Below are positions 10,018 to 19,423 of a DNA stretch of 64,000 nt, one piece after another. Each line of letters opens with the position of its first letter. Positions within the stretch are counted from its first letter, which is position 1. The translations under genes were made by a program, and so were the position numbers. The DNA lies in NCBI GenBank assembly GCA_017514685.1, contig JAFWJN010000017.1:45489-109488 (forward strand), written 5' to 3'. This DNA is from Clostridia bacterium. GTDB lineage: Bacteria > Bacillota > Clostridia > Christensenellales > CAG-138. A model generated the notes under the pieces. It ran no database searches and was not told where the DNA came from. It saw nothing but the letters and a program-made list of their open reading frames with translations.

Positions 10018-10950
10018 ATGGAAACCTGTTCCAACAAAAAACTGATTACCGTTATTACATTAAGCTATTACAGCGAGCATCTGATGGAGACGGTGAATTC
10101 AGTGCTTTCCCAAAAATATCCGTCGATACAATATATCATTGCAGATGATGGAACCGAGCATTTTAATGCGGACTACTGGTATCAGTACATCGGTAGTCAT
10201 CAAAAAGGTAATATCAGGGAAGTTCTGATTCTGCATCAGGAAGAGAATGTCGGTACAGTCTGTAATTATAACAACGCCCTTTTACATTCAAAAGGGGAAT
10301 ATATTTTTCCGCTTTCCGGAGATGATGTGTATGAAAATCCGCATGTCCTGGATAAGTGGGTCGATGGATTTTTACAGCACCATGATCCTATCGTCTGCGC
10401 GAGCTGCTCCGTATATGATTCGACATTAAAGCATTTCCGCGGAAAGTGGCCGAGACCGGATCAGATTCGCCTTCTGATTTCAAGAGACTGGAAAGCAATC
10501 TACCGGGCTATGGAGACCCAGAAATTGCTTCCCGGATGTACGATGGCAAGATCAAGGGACAGTCTTGAGACACTTGGATTGTTCGATACAGAGTATAAAC
10601 TGATGGAGGATTATCCTTTTCTGATGAAAGCACTCAGAAAAGGGATCCCGGTCGGCTTCCTGCCAAGTCCTATGGTGAAAAAAAGGAGCGGAGGAGTTAG
10701 CGACGGTCAGAGTTCCAATTCGTTGCTGGAAAAGGATATGCAGCTGTTTTATGAAAACGAAGTGTATCCCTATTGTGAGGACCCTGATGCTTTGCGGAAG
10801 CAAATCAAGGATGGAACGTTGAAAAGAAAAGAATCGGCGCTTCTGTTCCAGACATGGGAAAAAGGAACAATGGCTCAAAAGTTTGACTTGTTCAGGAAAA
10901 AGCCGATGTTTGTCCTGCGGCGTGTGCTGCGTACTATTTTCAAAATTTGA
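10018..10950 (+). CDS. Family 2 glycosyltransferase
   Basis: The 310-residue protein has a GT-A fold: ITVITLSYYSEHLMETVNSV, then the nucleotide-binding IIADDGTEHF and the metal-binding region FPLSGDDVYENPHVLDKW. No membrane helix is evident, so it probably works at the inner membrane face adding a sugar to a lipid-linked polymer. Donor and acceptor cannot be inferred; the operon's own dTDP-amino sugar is a candidate donor. It is the first gene of the eight-gene plus-strand operon. Confidence 0.85.
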   Translation: METCSNKKLITVITLSYYSEHLMETVNSVLSQKYPSIQYIIADDGTEHFNADYWYQYIGSHQKGNIREVLILHQEENVGTVCNYNNALLHSKGEYIFPLSGDDVYENPHVLDKWVDGFLQHHDPIVCASCSVYDSTLKHFRGKWPRPDQIRLLISRDWKAIYRAMETQKLLPGCTMARSRDSLETLGLFDTEYKLMEDYPFLMKALRKGIPVGFLPSPMVKKRSGGVSDGQSSNSLLEKDMQLFYENEVYPYCEDPDALRKQIKDGTLKRKESALLFQTWEKGTMAQKFDLFRKKPMFVLRRVLRTIFKI

Positions 10951-10970
10951 GAAACAGGATAAGAAACAGA

Positions 10971-11387
10971 ATGATTTCAGGAGTTCAATGGATTACTTTT
11001 ACTGCGCATGGAGACAGCCGAGGGTCTTTGATTGCGATTGAGAACAACAAAGACATTCCGTTTCCAATCCGCCGGATCTATTACATCTATGGTTCTTCAT
11101 ATGATGCCGTCCGCGGAAAACATGCGCATAAGGATTTGAATCAGGTGCTGATCTGTGTAAGCGGAAGCTGCGACATCCTTCTGGACAATGGAAAAGAGAA
11201 GGAAACCGTCCATCTGGATTCAAGGGATAAAGGTATTTATATTTATGGTTTTATATGGCGTGAGATGATGCATTTTTCAGAGGACTGCGTTCTGCTTGCA
11301 TTGGTGGACAGGCCGTATGATCCGGAGGATTATGTATATGATCATGATCAATTGCTTCGTTTAACGGAAAGTGAGGATAAAAAATGA
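10971..11387 (+). CDS. fdtA: dTDP-4-keto-6-deoxyglucose 3,4-ketoisomerase (FdtA/QdtA-like cupin)
   Basis: The cupin protein has 138 residues from the ATG at 10971 and shows the WxcM/FdtA pattern: [48 protein letters not shown] and [13 protein letters not shown]. The family converts dTDP-4-keto-6-deoxyglucose to the 3-keto sugar; FdtA gives the galacto and QdtA the gluco product, and the sequence alone does not settle which. A TTG in frame at 10947 is a weaker start because it overlaps the previous gene; AGGAT at 10956-10960 favours the ATG. Its end overlaps the aminotransferase start by 4 bp. It needs RmlA and RmlB products, both encoded in this operon. Confidence 0.85.
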   Translation: MISGVQWITFTAHGDSRGSLIAIENNKDIPFPIRRIYYIYGSSYDAVRGKHAHKDLNQVLICVSGSCDILLDNGKEKETVHLDSRDKGIYIYGFIWREMMHFSEDCVLLALVDRPYDPEDYVYDHDQLLRLTESEDKK

Positions 11388-12487
11388 GAGTGCCATTTGC
11401 AGACTTTTCAGTCATGCATTCGGAATTGCAGCCGGAGATCAACAATGCAATCACCCGTGTAGTGAACAGCAATTACTTCATCGGCGGGGAAGAGGTCTCG
11501 GCTTTTGAAAGACATTTCGCGGATTATATCGGCGTGAAGCACTGCATCGGATGCGGAAACGGCTTGGATGCGTTGCAGCTGATACTTCGGGCGATGGAAA
11601 TAAAAGAAGGGGACGAAGTCATTGTACCCGCGCATACATACATCGCCACAGCGCTTGCAGTTACTTATGCCGGCGGAACCCCTGTCTATGCGGATGTAGA
11701 GGCAGATACTTACTGTCTTGATCCAGAGAAACTGGAAAAGGCGATAACGCCCCGTACAAAAGCAATTATTCTTGTCCATATCTATGGTCAGATCGGTCGG
11801 TTTGATCGAATCAAAGCGATTGCGGAAAAATATAATCTCCCTGTCATTGAAGACGCGGCACAGGCTCATGGCGCGACGTTTGACGGAAAAAAGGCGGGTT
11901 CTTTGGGAGTGGCATCCGGGTTCAGCTTTTATCCCGGCAAAAATCTGGGTGCGTTTGGAGACGCGGGCGCTGTAACGACAAACGATGACGAACTGGCAGA
12001 AAAAGTTCGGATGATTGCAAATTATGGCTCCAAAGTCAAGTATCAGCATGTTGTAAAAGGCGTCAATTCCAGACTGGATCCCATTCAGGCTGCGGTACTG
12101 GATGTGAAACTTAAAAAACTGGATATCTGGAATGCCAGAAGAAAAGAAATTGCAGCTGAATATAAAAAAGGACTTTCGTCAATTCCGGAAGTCGGACTGC
12201 CTTATCAGACACCGAATACAGAACATGTCTGGCATATTTTTTCGATTCTTGTAAACGACAGAGAAAAAGTGATCCGGGAGCTGAACCAGGATGGAATTCA
12301 GACATTGATCCATTATCCGGTTCCGATGCATCTGCATGAAGCTTATCGGGAACTGAAGTATCAGAAGGGCGATTTCCCGAACGCGGAGAAAATCGCGGAA
12401 TGTGAGATCAGTCTGCCTATGTTCTATGGTATGACGGACGAGCAGATTGCATATACCATAAATGCAATCCGGAGAATTTTTGAATAA
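11384..12487 (+). CDS. fdtB: DegT/DnrJ/EryC1 sugar aminotransferase (FdtB/QdtB-like)
   Basis: This 367-residue PLP enzyme begins [17 protein letters not shown]. It contains the substrate and PLP motifs [39 protein letters not shown] and [17 protein letters not shown], where the lysine of YPGKN forms the Schiff base, and ends with the [12 protein letters not shown] segment. The family transaminates keto sugars; after an FdtA-type isomerase the expected product is a dTDP-3-amino-3,6-dideoxyhexose, with glutamate as likely amino donor. It is coupled to the ketoisomerase gene by an ATGA overlap. Confidence 0.9.
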   Translation: MRVPFADFSVMHSELQPEINNAITRVVNSNYFIGGEEVSAFERHFADYIGVKHCIGCGNGLDALQLILRAMEIKEGDEVIVPAHTYIATALAVTYAGGTPVYADVEADTYCLDPEKLEKAITPRTKAIILVHIYGQIGRFDRIKAIAEKYNLPVIEDAAQAHGATFDGKKAGSLGVASGFSFYPGKNLGAFGDAGAVTTNDDELAEKVRMIANYGSKVKYQHVVKGVNSRLDPIQAAVLDVKLKKLDIWNARRKEIAAEYKKGLSSIPEVGLPYQTPNTEHVWHIFSILVNDREKVIRELNQDGIQTLIHYPVPMHLHEAYRELKYQKGDFPNAEKIAECEISLPMFYGMTDEQIAYTINAIRRIFE

Positions 12488-12502
12488 GAGGAATAGTAAT
12501 AG

Positions 12503-15500
12503 ATGGGGAACACTTTAACAACAGAGTTCCGACTGAGACCGTTGGAGCCGAAAGATGCGGACAGAATGCTGGAATGGATGCGAGATGCTGACGCAACCCG
12601 TTATCTGCACATCGGCGGCGAAAAGACATCTTATCAGGATGTATCAGCATTTATTGAGCACGCATCGGAACGGGAAGATACTCTGCATCGGGCTGTTGTC
12701 AATTCAGACGATATTTATCTTGGGACAATCAGTTTAAAAAATATCAGCAAGGAACGCGGTGACGCTGAATACGCAGTAGCAATGCATCCTGACGCCTGGG
12801 GAACGGGAGCTTCCAAAGCAGCTACTGAGCAGATCCTTTCCTATGCTTTTGACACGCTCAAACTCGATCGGGTTTATTTGAACGTGTTTGCACAGAACGG
12901 TCGCGCTAACCGGTTTTATCAGAAGGCAGGATTTCAGCAGTATGCAGCAACGGAAGTAAAAGTCGGAGACGAAATCAAAAAACTGAACTGGTACGAGATC
13001 AAGAAGAACCAGCAGTATCTCCTTCCGATTGATACCAAAGTTGTATTGTATTCTGCAATCAAGGTTCCTTTCGGCGGAGGGCGGACACTGCTCTTAGACC
13101 TGGCGGATTATCTGTCCAAAGAGATGGGATACGAGACATATTATATCGTTCCCACCACTGGGGAAATTGAACAGGCGTATCTGCGGACTGCCTGCGAGCG
13201 GCTGCATGTTCTGACGGAAGACGAGACTGACTTTACTGCTTTTGAGGGAGCGGTGTTCTTTACTGCAACCAATCATCTTTCTCATCTGCTGACCAAAATT
13301 AACATGCTGAAATCAGCAAGAATTCTGCTGTATTTCGGGCACCCGGATATTCTTGCCTGGTATAAGAACCAGTTCCCTGTTTTTAAACTGGATGTCAGAT
13401 CATTTCTGGAAATGGTCTGGAAAACCAATTCCGCAACTTTTCAGGATCAGAGCAATCTTCTCGTGATCAATAAGCAATCAGCAAGACCTTTCTTGCCGGA
13501 TTATGTTCCGACAATAACTCATGCTCCCGATATTGACCTGTCAACCATACAGAGAGGGAAGAAACCGGGAGTTATTCGGATGCTTTGGATGGGGCGTCTG
13601 GATTATGATAAGATTTGGTCCCTGATAAACTGCCTGGATCATATTCTTTCTGCGGATATCGAAGAGAAGGTCGAGTTCCATATCATCGGAGACGGCAATG
13701 CAAGAGACGAGATCATCGACAGTAAATACGCTCCCAAGATTCAGCTGATCTTCACCTCTTCCCTGTACGGAAAGGTTCGGGATCGGTATATTATGGAGAA
13801 CGCGGATCTTGTCATGTCTATGGGTATCAGCGCAATGGACTGTGCTCTGTTCGGAATACCGGCTGTGATTCCGATCGTTTCGGAAGAACCTTTTGATGAT
13901 GACAGATATGTATACATACAGGATGTGCCGAACTATTCTCTCGGCTGGACACGGTCGGAAATCGATGAGTTGGGCTGCGCGACACACTCCATAGAAGAAG
14001 TTATTAAGATGGTTTGCCGTGATGAAGAGACCGCTTATCGGATCGGAATGGAAGGCAAGATGGCCTGTGAGCGAATGTTCAATGCTGAAAATGCGGGGAA
14101 ACTATTGCTACACGCGCTCTCAAATACAAAACTAACTCCGCAGAAATGCCTGGAATTCTCCAGCATCAAGAAGCAGATGCTGTTATATAATATGTATTCC
14201 AAACTGCGGCATAAAAGGTCATTTACTTCTTTTTTGACCAGATTAGGCTGGATCCGGGGAGAAAAGGAAGATACCGGCATTCGAAGACTTCTGGTAATTC
14301 CCAGGATCGTGAAGCTGCTGTTTGAAAAGTTGTTGAAAAGAAAGAAAGCCGAAAAGCTCAGTGTCTCGGAACTGATACAGATTCAGAATGAGTATCCGGC
14401 TAAATTAAAAACCATACAGGCTGCATGTAAAGAAACAGGAGTCATAAAAGTCGCTTTTCTGAATCTTTACAGAGGTGTTTTTCCTTTCCAGGCAGTATTT
14501 GAAAAAATGCTTGATGATCCTGCGTTTGATCCATGGATTATCGTAATTCCCAATATGATCCGATCAGAAGAATACCGGAATTCAAACTATGCAGCAACTT
14601 ATCAATCCCTGTCCGAACAGTATGGGAATCGGGTTCTGCACGGCTATGATCTGGAAAAAGGGATTGTGCATGAATTAGGCGATACTTATCAGGTGATATG
14701 CTTTAATAACCCATATGATAATCAAGTTCATCACTTTCATAGCGCTGGGGACTGGATAAAGAAGCCTGTTTTGACCATGTATGCGAATTATGGCTTTGCT
14801 GCGCTGAATTATTGGTCGGAAGTAATTCACACGGACTTCTTTAATGAAATGTGGAAGGTGTGCGTAGAAACCGAATCAAACATGAAATATCTTCAGGAAA
14901 ATGAACCCATAAAAGGGAGAAACGGATTTCTGACAGGATATATTAAAATGGACAGTATGGCAAACTGTAAGCCTTCCAAGCGTGAAAGAAAGAAGATACT
15001 GATTTGCCCGCATCACACGGTATGGGGTTGGAAAACACTCAGTATTTCGAATTTCATTCAGTATGCAGATCTGTTTCTGCGCTTGCCGGAACGCTTCCCG
15101 GAGATTGATTTTATTTTCAGACCGCATCCGCTGCTGTTCGAAAATTTAGTGGCTCATAATGTATGGACCCAGGAAGAAGTAAAGGATTATATCTCTTACC
15201 TAAAATCCATCCCGAATCTTGTTTATGATCAGTCAGGAGACTATTTCCAGACATTTGTGGACAGTGACGCTATGATTCATGACTGTGGATCATTTATCGG
15301 GGAATATCTATATACTGAGAAGCCATGCTGCTATATGATGCAGTCTGAGGAAAAAACGCGTGAGACGCTTCTTCCGACAGGAATCGCTTGCATGGATCAG
15401 TATTATCATGCATTTAATGAGCAGGATATCATGGACTTCATACAGAAAGTCGTTATCGACGGCGACGATCCGATGAAACACCAGAGAGAACAGTTCTCAC

Positions 15501-15586
15501 GCAGCGAACTGAAAAAGTATTATCCGAATGCAGCAAATCGCGTAATTGAGTTGCTGAAGCAAGAAATATTGAAAAAAGGGGAATAA
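12503..15586 (+). CDS. Three-domain fusion: GNAT acetyltransferase, GT-B glycosyltransferase, CDP-glycerol-transferase-like domain
   Basis: The 1027-residue protein has three parts. Residues 8-165 are a RimJ/RimL-like GNAT domain (FRLRPLEPKDADRMLEWM, HPDAWGTGASKAATEQIL, FAQNGRANRFYQKAGFQQ). Residues about 180-545 are a GT-B domain (SAIKVPFGGGRTLLLDLADY, IRMLWMGRLDYDKIW, VEFHIIGDGNARDEI). Residues about 645-1020 resemble CDP-glycerol glycerophosphotransferases (ICPHHTVWGW, DFIFRPHPLLFEN, DSDAMIHDCGSFIGEYLYT). It follows the aminotransferase by 15 bp, so the GNAT part is the natural N-acetylase for the 3-amino sugar, replacing the separate FdtC/QdtC. One chain could thus finish and transfer the sugar. 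There is no in-frame stop or frameshift. Confidence 0.8.
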   Translation: MGNTLTTEFRLRPLEPKDADRMLEWMRDADATRYLHIGGEKTSYQDVSAFIEHASEREDTLHRAVVNSDDIYLGTISLKNISKERGDAEYAVAMHPDAWGTGASKAATEQILSYAFDTLKLDRVYLNVFAQNGRANRFYQKAGFQQYAATEVKVGDEIKKLNWYEIKKNQQYLLPIDTKVVLYSAIKVPFGGGRTLLLDLADYLSKEMGYETYYIVPTTGEIEQAYLRTACERLHVLTEDETDFTAFEGAVFFTATNHLSHLLTKINMLKSARILLYFGHPDILAWYKNQFPVFKLDVRSFLEMVWKTNSATFQDQSNLLVINKQSARPFLPDYVPTITHAPDIDLSTIQRGKKPGVIRMLWMGRLDYDKIWSLINCLDHILSADIEEKVEFHIIGDGNARDEIIDSKYAPKIQLIFTSSLYGKVRDRYIMENADLVMSMGISAMDCALFGIPAVIPIVSEEPFDDDRYVYIQDVPNYSLGWTRSEIDELGCATHSIEEVIKMVCRDEETAYRIGMEGKMACERMFNAENAGKLLLHALSNTKLTPQKCLEFSSIKKQMLLYNMYSKLRHKRSFTSFLTRLGWIRGEKEDTGIRRLLVIPRIVKLLFEKLLKRKKAEKLSVSELIQIQNEYPAKLKTIQAACKETGVIKVAFLNLYRGVFPFQAVFEKMLDDPAFDPWIIVIPNMIRSEEYRNSNYAATYQSLSEQYGNRVLHGYDLEKGIVHELGDTYQVICFNNPYDNQVHHFHSAGDWIKKPVLTMYANYGFAALNYWSEVIHTDFFNEMWKVCVETESNMKYLQENEPIKGRNGFLTGYIKMDSMANCKPSKRERKKILICPHHTVWGWKTLSISNFIQYADLFLRLPERFPEIDFIFRPHPLLFENLVAHNVWTQEEVKDYISYLKSIPNLVYDQSGDYFQTFVDSDAMIHDCGSFIGEYLYTEKPCCYMMQSEEKTRETLLPTGIACMDQYYHAFNEQDIMDFIQKVVIDGDDPMKHQREQFSRSELKKYYPNAANRVIELLKQEILKKGE

Positions 15587-15588
15587 CA

Positions 15589-16311
15589 ATGGATGTAAAA
15601 AAGATTGCATTAATTATTGCCGGCGGAAAAGGTGCCAGGATGCATCAGGATATCCCGAAGCAGTTTTTGACGGTGAATGAAAAACCGGTCATCATCTACA
15701 CGCTGGAGGCTTTTGAAAAACATCCGGAAATTGATGCGATAGCGGTTGTGTGCATTTCCGGGTGGGAACAGGTTCTCTGGGCTTACGCTAAGCAGTATTC
15801 AATCAAGAAACTTCAGTATGTTGTTCCGGGCGGAGAAACCGGCCAGGAATCGATTCGGAACGGATTGTTTGAACTGGAAAAGCATTTCGGAAAAGATGAT
15901 ATAGTATTGATCCATGACGCCATCCGACCGATGGTGTCCGCGGAGATTATTTCAGACTGTATCCGGGTAACATTAGAAAACGGGAATGCGGTTGTTGTAA
16001 TTCCGTGTGCGGAAGCGATGATGCAGACCGAGGATGGATACAGTTCCGTAGGAAGTTATCCCCGTGATCGATTGAAACGAACCCAGACTCCACAAGCTTT
16101 TCATCTGGGCGACATCTGCAATGTTCATCGGGAAGCGCTGGAAAAGGGAATCACAAATTCTGTGGCGTCGTGCACGCTGATGATTGAGATGGGCAGGCAG
16201 GTCTATTTCTCAATGGGATCGGAAAAGAATATTAAGCTTACAACAGTCGACGATATCGATATTTTCAAAGCCTTGTTAGCTGCTAAACGTTCAAGCTGGC
16301 TGAAGGACTGA
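15589..16311 (+). CDS. IspD/TarI-type CTP-dependent cytidylyltransferase
   Basis: The 240-residue protein opens with the nucleotide-binding ALIIAGGKGARMHQDIPKQF and has VLIHDAIRPMVS and RTQTPQAFHLGDI, the hallmarks of the IspD/TarI family. IspD makes CDP-methylerythritol; TarI, Bcs1 and related enzymes make CDP-ribitol or other CDP-alditols for wall polymers. In this operon, between a CDP-alditol-type transferase domain and an SDR gene, a polymer-precursor role is more likely than isoprenoid synthesis, but an IspD role cannot be excluded without knowing whether another ispD exists in the genome. The start follows the fusion gene by 2 bp. Confidence 0.85.
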   Translation: MDVKKIALIIAGGKGARMHQDIPKQFLTVNEKPVIIYTLEAFEKHPEIDAIAVVCISGWEQVLWAYAKQYSIKKLQYVVPGGETGQESIRNGLFELEKHFGKDDIVLIHDAIRPMVSAEIISDCIRVTLENGNAVVVIPCAEAMMQTEDGYSSVGSYPRDRLKRTQTPQAFHLGDICNVHREALEKGITNSVASCTLMIEMGRQVYFSMGSEKNIKLTTVDDIDIFKALLAAKRSSWLKD

Positions 16312-16316
16312 ATTAT

Positions 16317-17372
16317 ATGCGCCTATATCAAAGTAAACAATGGAATACAGACTTGATTGAGACGGTCAATGCTTATCCGGAACTGAACCGGTTCAGCGGA
16401 AAACGGATTATGATTACTGGAGCTTGCGGATTGATCTGTTCTGCAATCATTGATCTTTTAGTGTTCTTTAATGAGTCTCATCAGGAACCGGTTCAGATTT
16501 ATGCAGCGGCAAGATCGGAGCAGCGCGTCATTGACCGGTTTGGGGATTATGCTTTAAGGGAGTATTTCCATTTCATTAAATATGATGCAGAGACGGATGA
16601 CTTTGCTCTTCCGTTGCAGTTGGACTATATCATTCATGGTGCAGGCAACGCAACCCCGGAAAGGATTATGAAATATCCGGTGGAAACCATGACTGCTAAT
16701 TTTCAGGGGGTTTATCATCTTTTGAAAAAAGCCGGGGACAGCAAGGTCAAACGTTTATTGTATATCAGTTCCAGTGAAGTATATGGCCGCAAAGAAACAG
16801 CATCCGGGTTTTGTGAATCTGAGTATGGATTTATTGACCTTCTCAAGGAACGTAATTCCTATTCTGTGGGAAAGCGGGCGGCAGAGACGTTGTGCGTTTC
16901 CTTTGCTAAGGAATACGGAATCGAAACAGTGATTGTTCGGCCGGGACATATCTATGGACCAACTGCGACAGAAAGGGATAATCGGGTTTCCTCTGCATGG
17001 GCATATGCAGCGGCGAAAGGCGAGACGATTACGATGAAGAGTGCAGGACAACAGGTCAGAAGCTATTGCCATTGCCTGGACTGTGCGACAGCAATTCTGT
17101 ATGTACTTCTGTTCGGAGAATCACAGACAGCATATAATATTGCGAACAGGGATTCGAAAGTGAGCATCAGGGACATGGCTCTATTATATGCAAAAGCCGC
17201 CAATACGGAAGTTGTCAGAGAAGATGCAACTGAGGCGGAAAAACGTGCATTTAATCCTATGGATAATTCCACATTGAACTCTGAGCGTCTGTATGCTTTA
17301 GGATGGACGGGAAGATTCAGACCGGAGGAAGGATTCCGGGAAACGATCCGGGTTCTTCAGGAAATTCTGTAA
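16317..17372 (+). CDS. NAD-dependent epimerase/dehydratase (extended SDR)
   Basis: The 351-residue protein has an N-terminal extension of about 29 residues before the Rossmann motif ITGACGLICSAII (a Cys where Gly is usual). It then has SSSEVYGRKE and the catalytic YSVGKRAAE (YxxxK), VIVRPGHIYGP and a C-terminal NSERLYALGW. It is an intact extended SDR. Substrate is unknown. Directly downstream of the cytidylyltransferase (5 bp), it may make or modify the alditol phosphate or CDP-linked precursor, or act on another sugar nucleotide. Confidence 0.8.
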   Translation: MRLYQSKQWNTDLIETVNAYPELNRFSGKRIMITGACGLICSAIIDLLVFFNESHQEPVQIYAAARSEQRVIDRFGDYALREYFHFIKYDAETDDFALPLQLDYIIHGAGNATPERIMKYPVETMTANFQGVYHLLKKAGDSKVKRLLYISSSEVYGRKETASGFCESEYGFIDLLKERNSYSVGKRAAETLCVSFAKEYGIETVIVRPGHIYGPTATERDNRVSSAWAYAAAKGETITMKSAGQQVRSYCHCLDCATAILYVLLFGESQTAYNIANRDSKVSIRDMALLYAKAANTEVVREDATEAEKRAFNPMDNSTLNSERLYALGWTGRFRPEEGFRETIRVLQEIL

Positions 17373-17413
17373 GATAGCAAATAAAAACAATCAGAAGGTG
17401 AGGTTAAGAAAGA

Positions 17414-18301
17414 ATGAAAGGCATTATTCTAGCTGGAGGCGCAGGAACAAGATTGTTTCCTCTGACAATGGTTACGAGCAAGCAGCTCCTTCCTGTATAT
17501 GACAAGCCGATGATCTACTATCCTTTATCCACGCTGATGCTTGCTGGAATCAAGGAGATCTTGATCATCTCTACCCCTGTTGATCTGCCGAACTTTCAGC
17601 GCTTGTTGGGAGATGGTTCACAGTTTGGAATACAGCTTTCTTACAAGGAACAGCCTTCCCCAGACGGTCTGGCTCAGGCATTCCTAATCGGGGAGGAATT
17701 TATAGGGGACGATCTTTGCACCCTGATTCTAGGAGATAATATTTTTTACGGAAACGGTCTGGGAAGAAATCTCAGACAGGCGGTTGCGAATGCAGAAGAA
17801 GGTTTTGCTACTGTTTTCGGCTACTATGTAAATGACCCGGAACGCTTTGGAATCATGGAGATTGATCAGGACGGGAATATCCTTTCTGTTGAAGAGAAAC
17901 CAAAGAAACCGAAAAGCAATTATTGTATTACCGGATTATATGTATATGACAAGCGTGTCGTTGATTTTGCGAAAAAAGTAAAGCCTTCCCCCCGAGGTGA
18001 GCTGGAAATCACAACATTGAATGATATGTATTTACAGGATGGATCGTTGAAAGGAATTATTCTTGGCAGAGGATTTGCCTGGCTAGATACCGGAACGATG
18101 GATAGCCTGATAGAAGCATCAGCTTTTGTTCAGACGATTGAAAAAAGACAGGGTGTCATGATTTCAGCTCCGGAAGAAATCGCATACATGTATGGCTGGA
18201 TCTCCCGTGAGACATTAGCGAAATCGGTGAAAGCGCATGGAAAATCTCCCTATGGACAGCATCTCAAAAACGTTTTGGACGGAAAAATCAGATACAAATA
18301 A
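17414..18301 (+). CDS. rmlA: Glucose-1-phosphate thymidylyltransferase
   Basis: The 295-residue protein is a clear Rml[21 protein letters not shown] at the N-terminus, [52 protein letters not shown] and [12 protein letters not shown]. It makes dTDP-glucose from dTTP and glucose-1-phosphate, the first step of the operon's deoxy-amino-sugar pathway. Length is normal. It is 41 bp downstream of the SDR gene with an AAGGTGAGG ribosome site. Confidence 0.97.
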   Translation: MKGIILAGGAGTRLFPLTMVTSKQLLPVYDKPMIYYPLSTLMLAGIKEILIISTPVDLPNFQRLLGDGSQFGIQLSYKEQPSPDGLAQAFLIGEEFIGDDLCTLILGDNIFYGNGLGRNLRQAVANAEEGFATVFGYYVNDPERFGIMEIDQDGNILSVEEKPKKPKSNYCITGLYVYDKRVVDFAKKVKPSPRGELEITTLNDMYLQDGSLKGIILGRGFAWLDTGTMDSLIEASAFVQTIEKRQGVMISAPEEIAYMYGWISRETLAKSVKAHGKSPYGQHLKNVLDGKIRYK

Positions 18302-18315
18302 GGAGAGCATGAAAG

Positions 18316-19338
18316 ATGTCAACTATTATTGTTACAGGCGGAGCGGGATTCATTGGTTCGAATTTCATTTATTATTTGCTGAAAAATCATCCGGATGATC
18401 GTATCGTTTGCATTGACTGCCTGACCTATGCGGGAAATCTTTCCACTCTGCAGGCGGCATTGGAAAACACAAATTTCGTGTTTTACAAAACTAATATCTG
18501 TGACAGGGCTGGGGTGGATTCCATATTTGAGAAGGAGCATCCTGACATCGTTGTCAACTTTGCCGCCGAGAGCCATGTGGATCGCAGCATCGAACACCCG
18601 GAAGTGTTCCTGCAGACTAATATTTTGGGAACTCAGGTTTTGATGGATGCCTGCCGGAAGTACGGAATCAAAAGATATCATCAAGTGTCTACGGATGAAG
18701 TGTACGGAGACTTGCCTCTTGACAGACCGGACCTGCTGTTTACCGAAGAAACACCGATTCATACCAGTTCCCCGTACAGTGCTTCCAAAGCTGCGGCTGA
18801 TCTGCTGGTATTAGCATATCATCGCACATATCAATTACCTGTCAGCATCAGCAGGTGCAGCAATAACTACGGTCCTTATCATTTTCCGGAAAAGCTGATT
18901 CCTCTTATGATTGTCAATGCGTTGCATGATAAACCTCTTCCGGTATACGGTGAGGGTAAAAATGTCAGGGACTGGCTTTATGTGGAAGATCATTGTAGAG
19001 CTATCGATCTGATTGTCCGGAACGGCAGGGAAGGAGAAGTTTATAATATCGGTGGTCATAATGAAATGGCCAACATCGATATTGTAAAGCTGATCTGCGA
19101 TATACTGGGAAAACCGCATTCCCTGATTCGATTTGTAAAAGATCGGAAAGGTCATGACATGAGATACGCAATTGATCCGTCAAAGATCCATAAAGAACTC
19201 GGATGGCTTCCGGAGACCAAATTTGCAGACGGACTTCAGAAGACAGTTCAATGGTATTTAACGCATCAGGATTGGTGGGAGCCGATTTTATCCGGAGAAT
19301 ATAAGCTGTATTATCAGAAAATGTACGGCGATCGATAA
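18316..19338 (+). CDS. rmlB: dTDP-glucose 4,6-dehydratase
   Basis: The 340-residue extended SDR begins STIIVTGGAGFIGSNFIYY (NAD-binding TGGAGFIGS). It has AAESHVDRSIEHPEVFLQTN, the catalytic STDEVYGDL and YSASKAAADLLV, SNNYGPYHFPEKLIPL and DWLYVEDHCRAID. It converts dTDP-glucose to dTDP-4-keto-6-deoxyglucose, the substrate of the FdtA-like enzyme upstream. No rmlC or rmlD lies in the window, so this locus is not set up for dTDP-rhamnose. It is the last gene of the operon. Confidence 0.97.
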   Translation: MSTIIVTGGAGFIGSNFIYYLLKNHPDDRIVCIDCLTYAGNLSTLQAALENTNFVFYKTNICDRAGVDSIFEKEHPDIVVNFAAESHVDRSIEHPEVFLQTNILGTQVLMDACRKYGIKRYHQVSTDEVYGDLPLDRPDLLFTEETPIHTSSPYSASKAAADLLVLAYHRTYQLPVSISRCSNNYGPYHFPEKLIPLMIVNALHDKPLPVYGEGKNVRDWLYVEDHCRAIDLIVRNGREGEVYNIGGHNEMANIDIVKLICDILGKPHSLIRFVKDRKGHDMRYAIDPSKIHKELGWLPETKFADGLQKTVQWYLTHQDWWEPILSGEYKLYYQKMYGDR

Positions 19339-19370
19339 TTATATAATTCGCATTATTTAAGTGAAATAAG

Positions 19371-19391
19371 AGGGGCTGGTTAACAGCCCCT
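19371..19391 (+). terminator. Terminator after rmlB, possibly bidirectional
   Basis: AGGGGCTG and CAGCCCCT (19371-19378 and 19384-19391) form a perfect 8-bp stem with loop GTTAA between the convergent rmlB and APC permease genes. The T run is poor on both strands, so efficiency is uncertain. Confidence 0.65.
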
Positions 19392-19423
19392 TTGATGTTA
19401 TCATGTCTGTTCAAGCAGCTTTG

